The notes under the pieces: generated by a model
Seen by the model: only the letters and a program-made list of their open reading frames with translations
What the model was told of the DNA's origin: nothing
The model's database searches: none
NCBI GenBank assembly: GCA_016218545.1
Contig: JACRDQ010000032.1
Location: 109,925 to 173,924, forward strand
From: Elusimicrobiota bacterium
GTDB taxonomy: Bacteria; Elusimicrobiota; Elusimicrobia; UBA1565; UBA9628
Length of the DNA: 64,000 nt
Direction of reading: 5' to 3'
In this document: positions 49,121-56,665 of the stretch, in pieces
Numbering within the stretch: position 1 is the stretch's first letter
Layout of the letters: every line of letters begins with the position of its first letter
Translations under genes and position numbers: made by a program

Positions 49121-50350
49121 CTATTTGCCGAGTCCTGCGAGGTACCCGCTGGCAAACGCCCACTGCAGGTTGAAGCCCCCGCAAGGTCCATCGAGGTCGA
49201 GCAGCTCGCCGCAGAGGTAAAGGCCGGGGCGCAGCCGGCTCTCCAAGGTGCTCGGATCGACTTCCTTCAACGAGACGCCGCCGCGAGTGATGAAGGCCTG
49301 GTCATAGCCCGCGGTGTCGACGACGGTCAGCGGCGTCTCGACCAGGATGCCGATCAGTCTGTCGCGCGGCTCGCCGCCGAGCGCGTGGACCGCGGTCCGC
49401 GCCTCGAGCCCGGCCAGCTCGCAGAGGACCTCGGCGAGAGGCGGCGGAAAGTGCTCCGCAAGGCGCTCGGCCAAGATGCCGCCGCTCCCCTGCCGCCATC
49501 CCTTGAAGATCGCCTGCCAGTCCTCCCGGTTCCTTCCGCGGCCGAGGTTCAGCTGCAGCAAGACCGTTCCGCGCTTCTTGAGGAGCGGGGAGATCTCACG
49601 GGACAGGTCGAGGATCACCGGCCCGGCGATCCCGCGCTCGGTGAAGATCACGTCGCCGGTCCGGGCGAGCTTCTTCGGTCTGCCGGCGGCGAACCGCACG
49701 ACAGCCTTGCCGATCGTGTGGGCCGTGCAGCGGCCGGGCCATCTCTCGCGGGTCAAGAGGGGCACCCCTCCCGGATAGCAGGGCTTCACGCGGTGACCGA
49801 ACGCGCGGGCGAACCTGTAGCCGTCGCCCGTGGTCCCGAGCCGCGGATGGGTCAGGCCGCCGGTGGCGAGGATCAGCTCCGTCGCCGCGATCGCGCCGGC
49901 TTCGCAGGTCAGCTGGAAGCAGCCGTCGGTGAAGAGCGCCGAGCGCACCTCGCAGCGCACCTCGACGCGCACGCCGAGCCGCTTGACCTCCGCGAGGAGT
50001 CCCGCCAGCACCGTCTCCGACCGCCGCGTCGCCGGCCAGACGCGGAAGCCGTCGCGGATGTCGGTCTCGATACCGAGCTCGTGGAAGAAACTCCGCAGCT
50101 TCTCGCTCCCGAGCTCCGCGAGCGCCGGCCCCATGAAGCGGCCTTCGGGCCCGAAACGCTCCATGAACGCCTCGGTGGAGAGCGTGTTCGTCAGGTTGCA
50201 GCGCTGACCGCCGGAGGCGAGCAGCTTCAATCCCGGAGCGGACATCTTCTCGCACAGGACCACGCTCCGCCTCCGCCGCGCCGCGGCGATGGCCGCGACC
50301 AGCCCCGACGCGCCCCCGCCGATGATGGCGAGGTCGTAGCGCTTGTTCAA
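49121..50350 (-). CDS. BaiN/HI0933-type NAD(P)/FAD-dependent oxidoreductase
   Basis: A 409-residue flavoprotein of the HI0933 family. FAD loop LAIIGGGASGLVAAIAAARR at the N-terminus, GLKLLASGGQRCNLTN typical of this family, LILATGGLTHPRLGTTGDGY in the middle, and GLYLCGELLDLDGPCGGFNLQWAFASG at the end. Relatives include the bile-acid enzyme BaiN, but most members have unknown substrates. The start is TTG 50350, with GGAGGAG 6 nt upstream; the longer track start has no support. Codon use is more GC3-rich than in the flanking accessory genes. Confidence 0.88.
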   Translation of the reverse strand: MNKRYDLAIIGGGASGLVAAIAAARRRRSVVLCEKMSAPGLKLLASGGQRCNLTNTLSTEAFMERFGPEGRFMGPALAELGSEKLRSFFHELGIETDIRDGFRVWPATRRSETVLAGLLAEVKRLGVRVEVRCEVRSALFTDGCFQLTCEAGAIAATELILATGGLTHPRLGTTGDGYRFARAFGHRVKPCYPGGVPLLTRERWPGRCTAHTIGKAVVRFAAGRPKKLARTGDVIFTERGIAGPVILDLSREISPLLKKRGTVLLQLNLGRGRNREDWQAIFKGWRQGSGGILAERLAEHFPPPLAEVLCELAGLEARTAVHALGGEPRDRLIGILVETPLTVVDTAGYDQAFITRGGVSLKEVDPSTLESRLRPGLYLCGELLDLDGPCGGFNLQWAFASGYLAGLGK

Positions 50351-50763
50351 TGGCTCCTCCAGCCGACGATTGTATTGTAGGAATCTTGAGCCTAGCCTAC
50401 TTGAGAGTTTCCTAATCAGAACATAAGATCCCAGCGGTTTCCAAGCCGGAATCACCCTTCGGCGGTCTTGGTCATCTGCTTGTCCGGATAGCGTTCCTTA
50501 TGACGGCCGACCTTCCCCCCATCGACCTTGCCCCTATCTCTGGGCCGTTGTTAAATTGAGTCATCCCGAGAGAGGCATTGCTGATGTCGTTTCTGTTTTC
50601 AGCTCAGCATGATGCTTTGCCGTGAACTCCTTGGGAGTCATATCCTCCAAGGAGCTGTGAGGCCGTGCCGACCATGGGGCTGGGTGTTCTCTCCAACCTT
50701 GCCCCATGCAGCCCATCTTGTCGTGGGAGGATATGATCTATGCAGGGGTGGCGTTTGAGCGGG
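50351..50763. other. Intergenic stretch at the left edge of the accessory region
   Basis: Holds the putative promoter of the BaiN-like gene (TACAAT on the minus strand near 50374-50379), an IS3-family transposase remnant (50561-50680, listed separately), and otherwise nothing I can assign. Lower GC than the flanking core genes. Confidence 0.5.
50561..50680 (-). pseudogene. C-terminal remnant of an IS3-family transposase
   Basis: On the minus strand a frame ending TGA at 50561 reads RPHSSLEDMTPKEFTAKHHA and then about 14 more residues to the stop. RPHSSLxxxTPxEF is the hallmark end of IS3-family OrfB. The rest of the transposase is gone. It differs from the complete IS at 53339-54603 (whose end reads APHSALEMKAPAQF), so it marks a second, older insertion. 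Confidence 0.75.
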
Positions 50764-51942
50764 TCAGAAAATGTCGCCGTTGTGCAGTGCGTGCAGGAAG
50801 CTTCCTACGGGAAGCACTTGAACGTTATCGAAACGGTACCGGCGGTCTCCCCGATAGACGCCGTAGAGGCCTTCCACGTGGATGCCTGAGTCGGCGGCCA
50901 GATCGCGCATGGCGCGGTCCCAGGAGCGGTCCCAGCGCTGGGCGGACTTGACCTCGATGCAAACCACCGAGGGCTTCGCACCCGGCTGGCGTTTCTTGGT
51001 TTCGATGATGAAGTCGATCTCCGTGTTGGATGCGGTGTGGTAGTAGGCGATCTGCCGATGGCGGGCGGAGAACTCGTTGTAGACGCGCAGTTCGTGGAGC
51101 AGGAGCGTTTCAAGAGCGAATCCCTTCCATGCGTTGTCTACCGGGTCGGATCCCAGACCTGCGGCGACACGAGCCACGCCCGGATCGAACCAGTAGAATT
51201 TCGGCCGGCTGCGTTCCCGGACCTTTAAGCCGGGCTGCCAGGCCGGCAGGAAGTGGCCAAGGAGGGTGTCCTTGAGGATCTCGAAATAGGCGTCAACGCT
51301 CATGCGTGGAACGGTCGCCTCGCGGGACACGTTGGAGGCGTTCACGCTCTGCCCATTGAGCTGCCCGGCAACGGCCAGAAAGCGGAGGAACGGGGGTACT
51401 TGGCGGATGATCCCCTCCGCCTTGATCTCCTCTTGGATGTAGGTGTGCACGTAGGACTCTAGAATTTCCGCTTCCCGGCCGGGCGATTGCACGATGAGTG
51501 GCAGCGTTCCCCATTCAAGTGCTCGGTCGAGATCGAAGGTTTTTCCCAGTTCCGCCGCGGAGAAGCCCTCGAGGTGCCGTAGGACCGCTCGACCAGCCAG
51601 CAGATTGGCGCCCCCGCGTTTGAGTTTTCTTGCGGAGGACCCGCATAGGGCAAAGCGCAGGTGCCGGTCTTCCAGGAGGCGGTGGACTTCATCGAGCAGG
51701 GCGGGGATTTTCTGGATCTCATCAAGCACGACCCAGGCTCCGGCTGGCAGTCCTCCCAGATGGGATTCCAGGAGATGCGGGTCCCGAGTCAGCTCGAGCG
51801 CGAGTCGCGTGTCGAGCAGGTCCAGTCGGATAGCGTCGGAGAATGCGCCGCGCAGCCAGGTGCTCTTCCCTGTGGCGCGTGGTCCGAACAGAAAGAAGGA
51901 GCGGTCGGGATTCTTGATGAGTCTCGCCAGGGGCGCCGTCAT
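50764..51942 (-). CDS. AAA ATPase with DUF4143 domain (second)
   Basis: A 392-residue relative of the 47844 gene. Walker A FLFGPRATGKSTWLRG, Walker B AWVVLDEIQKIPALLDEVH, a sensor-like LRFALCGSSARKLKRGG, a hinge LEGFSAAELG, and the nuclease-like C-terminus YYHTASNTEIDFIIETK ... VVCIEVKSAQRWD. ATG 51942 is chosen over the track's upstream start because the N-terminus then begins TAPLARLIKNPDRSFFLFGPR, as in the family. CATACT ends 8 nt before it, with no ribosome site. It lies inside the accessory region; sequence upstream is AT-rich. Confidence 0.85.
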   Translation of the reverse strand: MTAPLARLIKNPDRSFFLFGPRATGKSTWLRGAFSDAIRLDLLDTRLALELTRDPHLLESHLGGLPAGAWVVLDEIQKIPALLDEVHRLLEDRHLRFALCGSSARKLKRGGANLLAGRAVLRHLEGFSAAELGKTFDLDRALEWGTLPLIVQSPGREAEILESYVHTYIQEEIKAEGIIRQVPPFLRFLAVAGQLNGQSVNASNVSREATVPRMSVDAYFEILKDTLLGHFLPAWQPGLKVRERSRPKFYWFDPGVARVAAGLGSDPVDNAWKGFALETLLLHELRVYNEFSARHRQIAYYHTASNTEIDFIIETKKRQPGAKPSVVCIEVKSAQRWDRSWDRAMRDLAADSGIHVEGLYGVYRGDRRYRFDNVQVLPVGSFLHALHNGDIF

Positions 51943-52082
51943 GATTAGACAGTATGTATTATGTGCCGTAAATAAGCAATGCATATTTACTATATGGCGT
52001 AATTATGCACTTGCTCGCGCCGTGGTACGTGTACCTGTATGGCCTGAATTGAAATTTGTCGCGCAGGAGGAAATCGCGGGGC

Positions 52083-52123
52083 TATTGCCGACGTAGCTCA
52101 GCGGTAGAGCAACCGCCTTGTAA
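52083..52123 (+). repeat. Partial tRNA-Thr copy (5' half), left end of the island
   Basis: Forty-one bases identical to 54796-54836: the acceptor 5' strand, D-arm, anticodon stem and loop up to CTTGTAA. Identity stops exactly at the 3' side of the anticodon loop, a common crossover site for tyrosine integrases. Without the 3' half it cannot be a functional tRNA. Confidence 0.85.
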
Positions 52124-52211
52124 TGCCCCCGGCCCCGTCGAGGAAATCCCGCCGTCGTCGAGAAACCGTATGTGGAGTATGCCCGAGTATGCTGGTTCTG
52201 TATGGGCGAAG

Positions 52212-52232
52212 GGCACCATGCTGGGCACCACT
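52212..52232 (+). repeat. 21-bp att-arm-like repeat, left copy
   Basis: GGCACCATGCTGGGCACCAC plus T, itself two GGCACCA units, is identical to 54726-54746. Paired short repeats like this next to tRNA copies resemble integrase arm-binding sites. Confidence 0.6.
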
Positions 52233-52322
52233 TTGTGTCCCGACTTCATCGGCAACGGGCCACATTTGATACCATAGAATCTCGGTCGTTGATCGGTGCT
52301 TCAGGCGCGATCGGGCCAGGGT

Positions 52323-53216
52323 ATGGAAAGCGATTACGATGTGCGATTGGCCGCTGCCGATTGCCTAAACCATCTATCCCTCCTCCACGGAGATCGCCTC
52401 CCTTGGGCGGCCTTGGTCAAAGGTTTTGACTACAAGGGAACCCGGGTGTCGTTGCTCGGTATGCAAGGGATCTTTAAGCCCGCCATCATGGAGTTGCCGC
52501 TCAGTATCAGGACCTCTCCCAAGGGGCCATACAAAGACGAGCTTAAGGACAACGGGATCCTCCACTATTGCTATCGAGGCACGGACCCCCTACATCGCGA
52601 CAACGTCGGTCTAAGGAAGTTGATGGAGACCGGCACTCCGCTTATCTACTTTCACGGCATCAATCCCGGGCAATACATTTCTGCATGGCCTTGCTTTCTG
52701 GTTCGTGATAATAAGGAGGCATTGACCTTCGACGTGCAGGTCGATGCCCCCGAGCTCGTGTCCGCGGCCGCCCAGCCCGTCTCGTCACTGGATGTCGAAG
52801 CGCGGCGTCAGTATGTGACCAGCGAGGTTCAGAGGCGCCTGCATCAGAGCTCCTTCCGCGCGCGCGTCTTGCAGGCTTATCGCAATCAGTGCGCGATCTG
52901 CCGGCTTCGGCACGAGGAGCTTCTCGAGGCCGCGCACATCCTCCCCGATACGCACCCAGAGGGGGAACCAGTCGTCAGCAACGGCTTGGCGCTCTGCAAC
53001 CTCCACCATGTGGCCTTCGACCGAAATATTCTTGGCATTCGGCCGGACTGCGTCGTTGAGTTGCGCAAAGATATCCTTGAAGAGGCGGATGGCCCCATGC
53101 TCGAGCATGGCCTGCAGCACTTCAACGGGCAGCCGATAATCGTTCCCCGGGTGGCGACATGGCGGCCTAATCCACGCTTCCTGGAAAAACGGTACGCCGC
53201 GTTTCGCGCAGGGTAG
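52323..53216 (+). CDS. HNH restriction-type endonuclease
   Basis: A 297-residue protein whose C-terminal third is an HNH nuclease: CAICRLRHEELLEAAHILPD, then SNGLALCNLHHVAFDRNILG, with Cys pairs and the HNH residues in place. The N-terminal 180 residues (HGDRLPWAALVKGFDYKGTR, GPYKDELKDNGILHYCYRGTD, TPLIYFHGINPGQYISAWP) match the sensor part of type IV-like HNH restriction enzymes thought to recognise modified DNA. No methyltransferase is nearby, which fits a modification-dependent enzyme. ATG 52323 is preferred to GTG 52296 (no ribosome site either way). It is the only intact cargo between the tRNA copies apart from the IS. Confidence 0.85.
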   Translation: MESDYDVRLAAADCLNHLSLLHGDRLPWAALVKGFDYKGTRVSLLGMQGIFKPAIMELPLSIRTSPKGPYKDELKDNGILHYCYRGTDPLHRDNVGLRKLMETGTPLIYFHGINPGQYISAWPCFLVRDNKEALTFDVQVDAPELVSAAAQPVSSLDVEARRQYVTSEVQRRLHQSSFRARVLQAYRNQCAICRLRHEELLEAAHILPDTHPEGEPVVSNGLALCNLHHVAFDRNILGIRPDCVVELRKDILEEADGPMLEHGLQHFNGQPIIVPRVATWRPNPRFLEKRYAAFRAG

Positions 53217-53351
53217 GAGTGGCTCGTGGGATGAGGCTATTCGTGGCCAGCAGGACAACATTTATTTGTTACTATCAGACGTTGGTACGCTTGTGCGGGT
53301 TTGACTTCTATTCGGGTGCCGGATCGACTCCTAAGGAATGTTGTGCCCCAT

Positions 53352-54209
53352 CTAATTTTGGGCAGGTGCTTTGCTGATTTTTGACGCCAGCCAGTCCGTG
53401 TAGAACTGAGCTGGCGCCTTCATTTCCAAGGCGCTGTGCGGCGCCACCTCGTTGTAGTCTTTCAGCCATCTTGGCAGTTTCCGGCCCACCTCTTCCAGGC
53501 TCTCCAACTCGCCCTGGTAGACGTAGTCCCGCTTGAAGGTGCCGAAGAACCTCTCCGCCAGCCCGTTTGACTCCGGGCTTCGACGAGGCGTGTGGCACAC
53601 GACGATCCCAAGGCCTTGGAGCATCGCCCTCAGCTTCTTGCAGATGTACTCCGGCCCGTTGTCCGACAGGAACTCCAGACCCTTGGCCTTGCCCCGCTCG
53701 GCCCCGAAGCGCCGGAACACCGCCTCCCGCACCATCTCCTGAAGCTCCTCCGAAGGCATCTTCTTGTCCCAGCGCCAGGCCAGCACCGAGCGGTCCGCGC
53801 AATCGAGGATGACCGCCAAGCGGCCCTTCTCGCCGTTCCACGCCTTGATGCTGGTGATGTCCGAAGCCCAGCGGCGATTGGGCTCTGCTACGCTCACCTG
53901 GCCCTCGTGGAGCCTTCCTGGCCTCAGGGTCCTGCTCCGGGCCGAGGAAAGCCAGCCCCGCCGTCGCATGATCTTCCAGACGGTCTTGGGGTCGGCCTGA
54001 ATGGCTCGTCGGGCCAGCATGCCGTGAATGCGTCGGTAGCCGTAGGTCGCCGGCCGTTCCAGCAGGATCTGCTGGATGGCTTGCTCCACGTCCGGCCGTC
54101 GGCACCCCTCCGTCTTGCGCCGCAGCTTCCTCCGGTAGTAGAACCAGCTCCGCGGCACGCCCAAGGCGCGGCAGACCAAGCTCACCGAGGCTCCGGTGTC
54201 CCGAGTCAA
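53352..54209 (-). CDS. IS3-family transposase OrfB (DDE integrase domain)
   Basis: The track frame has 285 residues, but the protein is most likely made as an OrfAB fusion by a -1 frameshift; the TTG at 54209 is only the first possible internal start. An HTH_21-like section (YGYRRIHGMLARR) precedes the rve catalytic core: RRWASDITSIKAW (first D), VILDCADRS (conserved D), LEFLSDNGPEYICKKL (second D) and SPESNGLAERFFGTFKRD (E). It ends LKDYNEVAPHSALEMKAPAQF. The catalytic triad is intact, so the element may be active. Confidence 0.9.
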   Translation of the reverse strand: MTRDTGASVSLVCRALGVPRSWFYYRRKLRRKTEGCRRPDVEQAIQQILLERPATYGYRRIHGMLARRAIQADPKTVWKIMRRRGWLSSARSRTLRPGRLHEGQVSVAEPNRRWASDITSIKAWNGEKGRLAVILDCADRSVLAWRWDKKMPSEELQEMVREAVFRRFGAERGKAKGLEFLSDNGPEYICKKLRAMLQGLGIVVCHTPRRSPESNGLAERFFGTFKRDYVYQGELESLEEVGRKLPRWLKDYNEVAPHSALEMKAPAQFYTDWLASKISKAPAQN

Positions 54210-54214
54210 ACACC

Positions 54215-54553
54215 TTATATTCCCTCGGGTAACTTTAGCCCCTTGAGCTCGAAGGCTTTTTTTAAAACGTCTACCTCCAGGGCTTTGCGCCCCAGAGCGC
54301 GCTCAAGCTCATCGATCTTCTTCTGGAGTGCCCCGACCTGGCTTCTCGGGATCAACTCCCCAGAGTCCTTCAGGCTGCGATCCATGGCCTTCTTCCAGCG
54401 CTGCAGCTTGCTGGCGTTGACGCCATGACGACGACAAACCTCCTCGAGGGGGAGGCCTTGCTGCCATTCCTGGAGCACGGCCAGCTTCTTCTCAGCGCTC
54501 CAACGCCCCTTCCTTCCAGACCCATTCTGACCAGGCATCACCGCTGTTTCCAT
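54215..54553 (-). CDS. IS3-family transposase OrfA
   Basis: A 112-residue protein with an N-terminal helix-turn-helix (RWSAEKKLAVLQEWQQGLPL, EEVCRRHGVNASKLQRWKK) and a leucine-zipper-like tail (VGALQKKIDELERALGRKAL) that mediates multimer formation in IS3 elements. AGGAGGATCA precedes the ATG. Ends shortly after the frameshift site when not shifted. Confidence 0.88.
   Translation of the reverse strand: METAVMPGQNGSGRKGRWSAEKKLAVLQEWQQGLPLEEVCRRHGVNASKLQRWKKAMDRSLKDSGELIPRSQVGALQKKIDELERALGRKALEVDVLKKAFELKGLKLPEGI
54257..54263 (-). other. A7 slippery site for -1 frameshifting in the IS
   Basis: In orfA the codons GTT TTA AAA AAA GCC contain seven A. Stepping back one base opens the frame AGC CTT CGA GCT CAA through to OrfB without a stop. 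This gives the OrfAB transposase typical of IS3 elements. Confidence 0.7.
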
Positions 54554-54725
54554 TGATCCTCCTAACAGATTATACCTGTCCAGTTTTCAGATGGGGCACA
54601 ACATGTTGGGCAGATGTCTTGCTTGGCGAATGAGCAACCGCTTCCGAAGTGGTTCCTCAGCGAAATCGGGGACTTCGCTCCGTCGAGAACCCCATGCGTT
54701 TTGGCACCGAAAGGCACTCTGGAAT

Positions 54726-54746
54726 GGCACCATGCTGGGCACCACT
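54726..54746 (+). repeat. 21-bp att-arm-like repeat, right copy
   Basis: Identical to 52212-52232. Just upstream (54629-54700) is a degenerate version of the sequence that follows the left tRNA half: GAGCAACCGCTT, then GAAATCG and CCGTCGAGAA. This suggests the whole left att region was once repeated here. Confidence 0.6.
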
Positions 54747-54784
54747 CGATTCGCCCGCCCATGGCGAATGCCAAATTATCCTAG

Positions 54785-54790
54785 TATAAT
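54785..54790 (+). promoter_or_regulatory. -10 box TATAAT of tRNA-Thr
   Basis: Perfect TATAAT, 9 nt before the first base of the tRNA. The partial copy at 52083 has no such box. Confidence 0.65.
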
Positions 54791-54799
54791 CTAGATATT

Positions 54800-54871
54800 G
54801 CCGACGTAGCTCAGCGGTAGAGCAACCGCCTTGTAAGCGGTAGGTCGGGAGTTCGACTCTCCCCGTCGGCT
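54800..54871 (+). tRNA. tRNA-Thr (anticodon TGT)
   Basis: A complete cloverleaf: acceptor GCCGACG with CGTCGGC, D-arm GCTC/GAGC, anticodon stem ACCGC/GCGGT with loop CTTGTAA (anticodon TGT, reads Thr ACA), T-arm GGGAG-TTCGACT-CTCCC, discriminator T. CCA is not encoded. It is the right border of the island and is followed 9 nt later by the possible start of the GTPase gene. Confidence 0.93.
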
Positions 54872-54879
54872 TCGATCCT

Positions 54880-55464
54880 TTGCAGACCCTTCTTGAGCGC
54901 GTGAGATTCCTGTTGAGCACGGTGCGGCCCGAAGAGCTTGGGCCGTGCGGTGCTGAAGTGGCGTTTGTGGGCCGGTCCAATGTGGGCAAGAGCTCGCTCA
55001 TCAACAAGCTCTGCAACAGGGCTTTGGCCAAGGTGTCGAACACGCCTGGACGAACGCGGGTCATCAATGTGTTCCTGGCAGGGCATGACCGCTGGCTGGT
55101 GGATCTGCCGGGGTATGGGTATGTGGCGGGCAAGCCTCCGGAGGCAGGGCTCTGGGAGGCGATGATCGAGGGCTATCTCACGAGCCGGCCGACGCTGCGC
55201 ATGGTCTTCGCCCTGGTGGATGCCAAGGTGGGGCCGACGAAGCTGGATTTTCAGATGTTCAAGTGGCTTGCGTCGCACGACCTGCCCTGGCGCATCGTGG
55301 CCACGAAGGCGGATCAGGTGAAGCCCTCGAAGACGGTCCTTCAGAAGCGCGAAGTAGCGCAGGCCCTTGGAGTGCAGCCCAAAGACCTGGCCTGGGTGAG
55401 CGTGCACGACGGCACGGGGATGCGCGAACTCAGGGCTGAGACTGAAGCCCTGCTGACGGCTTAA
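54880..55464 (+). CDS. engB: Ribosome biogenesis GTP-binding protein EngB/YsxC
   Basis: A 194-residue TrmE-Era-type GTPase. G1 VAFVGRSNVGKSSLINKL, G2 NTPGRTRVIN, G3 LVDLPGYGYV, G4 IVATKADQVK and the G5-like WVSVHDGTG. It assists assembly of the large ribosomal subunit. The start is uncertain: TTG 54880 lies 8 nt after the tRNA, with in-frame GTG codons at 54901 and 54922, and none has a ribosome site. It is probably co-transcribed with tRNA-Thr, so tRNA 3' processing would create a nearly leaderless mRNA. Confidence 0.92.
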   Translation: MQTLLERVRFLLSTVRPEELGPCGAEVAFVGRSNVGKSSLINKLCNRALAKVSNTPGRTRVINVFLAGHDRWLVDLPGYGYVAGKPPEAGLWEAMIEGYLTSRPTLRMVFALVDAKVGPTKLDFQMFKWLASHDLPWRIVATKADQVKPSKTVLQKREVAQALGVQPKDLAWVSVHDGTGMRELRAETEALLTA

Positions 55465-55847
55465 GCCCCCTCGCCGACCAGGGGCCGGACGGCTTTGATG
55501 CGGAACTTGACGGTGTAGCTCCTTCCAAGGCGCTTGCCGGTCCCTTCCGGGACGGTGCATTTCCGGCGCAGGACCTCGACATCGGGGCCGTTCTCCTTGT
55601 CAGCCACCTTCCTCAGGATGAGTCTCTTGCCGTTGTAGCCTTCCCGGGCTTCCTGGAAGAGATACGCGGCATTGGGATTGGTCTGAAGGTTGTGGTGGGT
55701 GAGGCGGTCGCTCATGATGAAGACGACGTTCTTCTTGTCGAGGAAGCGGGGCTTCGAGTAGATGGCGAGGTCCACCTTTCCCTTGGCGTCGGCTGTGGCG
55801 AGTACGCCCTGGCCGTCGGTGCTGTCGAAATAGGCATCCAAGTCCAT
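55461..55847 (-). CDS. Pyridoxamine 5'-phosphate oxidase-like FMN-binding protein
   Basis: A 128-residue split-barrel protein: GVLATADAKGKVDLAIYSKP then FIMSDRLTHHNLQTNPNAAYLF, typical of the PNPOx-like family that binds FMN or F420. It is too short and lacks the C-terminal block of true PdxH, so pyridoxal synthesis is unlikely; a small flavin reductase role is possible. GGAGGGAAG precedes ATG 55847. Its TAA overlaps the EngB stop (convergent). Confidence 0.82.
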   Translation of the reverse strand: MDLDAYFDSTDGQGVLATADAKGKVDLAIYSKPRFLDKKNVVFIMSDRLTHHNLQTNPNAAYLFQEAREGYNGKRLILRKVADKENGPDVEVLRRKCTVPEGTGKRLGRSYTVKFRIKAVRPLVGEGA

Positions 55848-56033
55848 GTGTCTTCCCTCCTGCCTCTCGGCTGAACAAGGGCTTTTCAATAAGATGCAGG
55901 AGAGGCTAATTGAGATTCAGGGATTTTCGGATCGGGTCGTTCGGGGGCGGCGCGAAGTGGGACTGGTCTCGGGAAAGCCGGGAATCGAAATAGGCATCTC
56001 CGCGTCTAACTTCATACAAGACAGGAGGTGTCC

Positions 56034-56567
56034 ATGTATTCGAAACTGGCGATCATGACAGCGGCGGTATTGGCGTTGGCGGCGCTCGGCGAGTTCGCGC
56101 ACGCGTATCCGCTCAAAGTGGGCGCAGTCGCCCCTGATTTCTCGGCCCCGGCCGGCGATGGCACGCAATTCAAGCTTGCGGACTACCTGGGCAGGAAGCC
56201 GGTGGTCCTCTTCTTCTACCCGAAAGACGGCACTCCTGGCTGCACCAAGGAGGTCTGCTCGGTGCGGGACGCTTTCCCGGAGATCAGGAAGTTCGACGCA
56301 GTGGTGGCGGGCTTGAGCTATGACTCGGTGGAGAGCCACCAGCGCTTCGCTGCGAAGCACTCCCTGCCCTTCCCTCTGCTCTCGGATCCCGACGGTGCCA
56401 TCGCCAAGCTCTACGGCGCCTATCGACGGATTTTCGCCAAGCGGATCACCTTCGTCATCGGCCTGGACAAGAAGATCGCGTACGTCGATCTGGCGGTGGA
56501 TCCTGAGGTCCATGGCCAGGAGCTGGTCAAGGTGCTGGCCGGCTTGTCTGCTGAAAAAAGCCGCTGA
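56034..56567 (+). CDS. Exported peroxiredoxin, Bcp/PrxQ type
   Basis: A 177-residue thiol peroxidase. Catalytic motif [19 protein letters not shown] contains the peroxidatic Cys and a second Cys five residues later, as in atypical 2-Cys Bcp. It reduces hydrogen and organic peroxides. Unlike ordinary Bcp it has a signal peptide ([22 protein letters not shown]), so it works outside the cytosol and needs an exported thiol donor. ATG 56034 follows AGGAGGTG; the track's GTG six bases earlier is part of that site. Confidence 0.9.
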   Translation: MYSKLAIMTAAVLALAALGEFAHAYPLKVGAVAPDFSAPAGDGTQFKLADYLGRKPVVLFFYPKDGTPGCTKEVCSVRDAFPEIRKFDAVVAGLSYDSVESHQRFAAKHSLPFPLLSDPDGAIAKLYGAYRRIFAKRITFVIGLDKKIAYVDLAVDPEVHGQELVKVLAGLSAEKSR

Positions 56568-56665
56568 TAGAAGGCGGAATCGAAAAGGACGCTCGGGCGT
56601 CTAACAATCAAGGGGTTCCTGTCCCATTCCCCCGGGGCAGGACCCCGGATCCCCATGGTCGGAAC

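Larger units (their letters stand above)
51943..52322. other. AT-rich intergenic stretch with tRNA 5' half and att-like arm
   Basis: Between the divergent ATPase and HNH genes. It holds the ATPase promoter, a 41-bp copy of the tRNA-Thr 5' half (52083-52123) and a 21-bp repeat (52212-52232) that recurs before the intact tRNA. No gene is visible. Confidence 0.6.
53339..54603 (-). mobile_element. Complete IS3-family insertion sequence
   Basis: About 1265 bp with terminal inverted repeats TGTTGTGCCCCATCT (left) and its complement at the right end, extended imperfectly to about 29 bp. Ends are TG...CA. It carries orfA and orfB on the minus strand with a slippery A7 between them. No clear target duplication is visible in the flanks, so rearrangement since insertion is possible. 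Confidence 0.88.

Noticed and set aside
52083-52160. A second functional tRNA-Thr
   Set aside because: Only the 5' half matches; sequence after the anticodon loop cannot form the 3' anticodon strand, T-arm or acceptor stem.
53308-54213. 301-residue minus-strand frame over the IS
   Set aside because: Out-of-frame reading of OrfB; the alternative frame has the DDE catalytic motifs.
54562-54774. Small minus-strand frame between the IS and tRNA-Thr
   Set aside because: It reads through the IS end and att-like repeats, so the frame is accidental.
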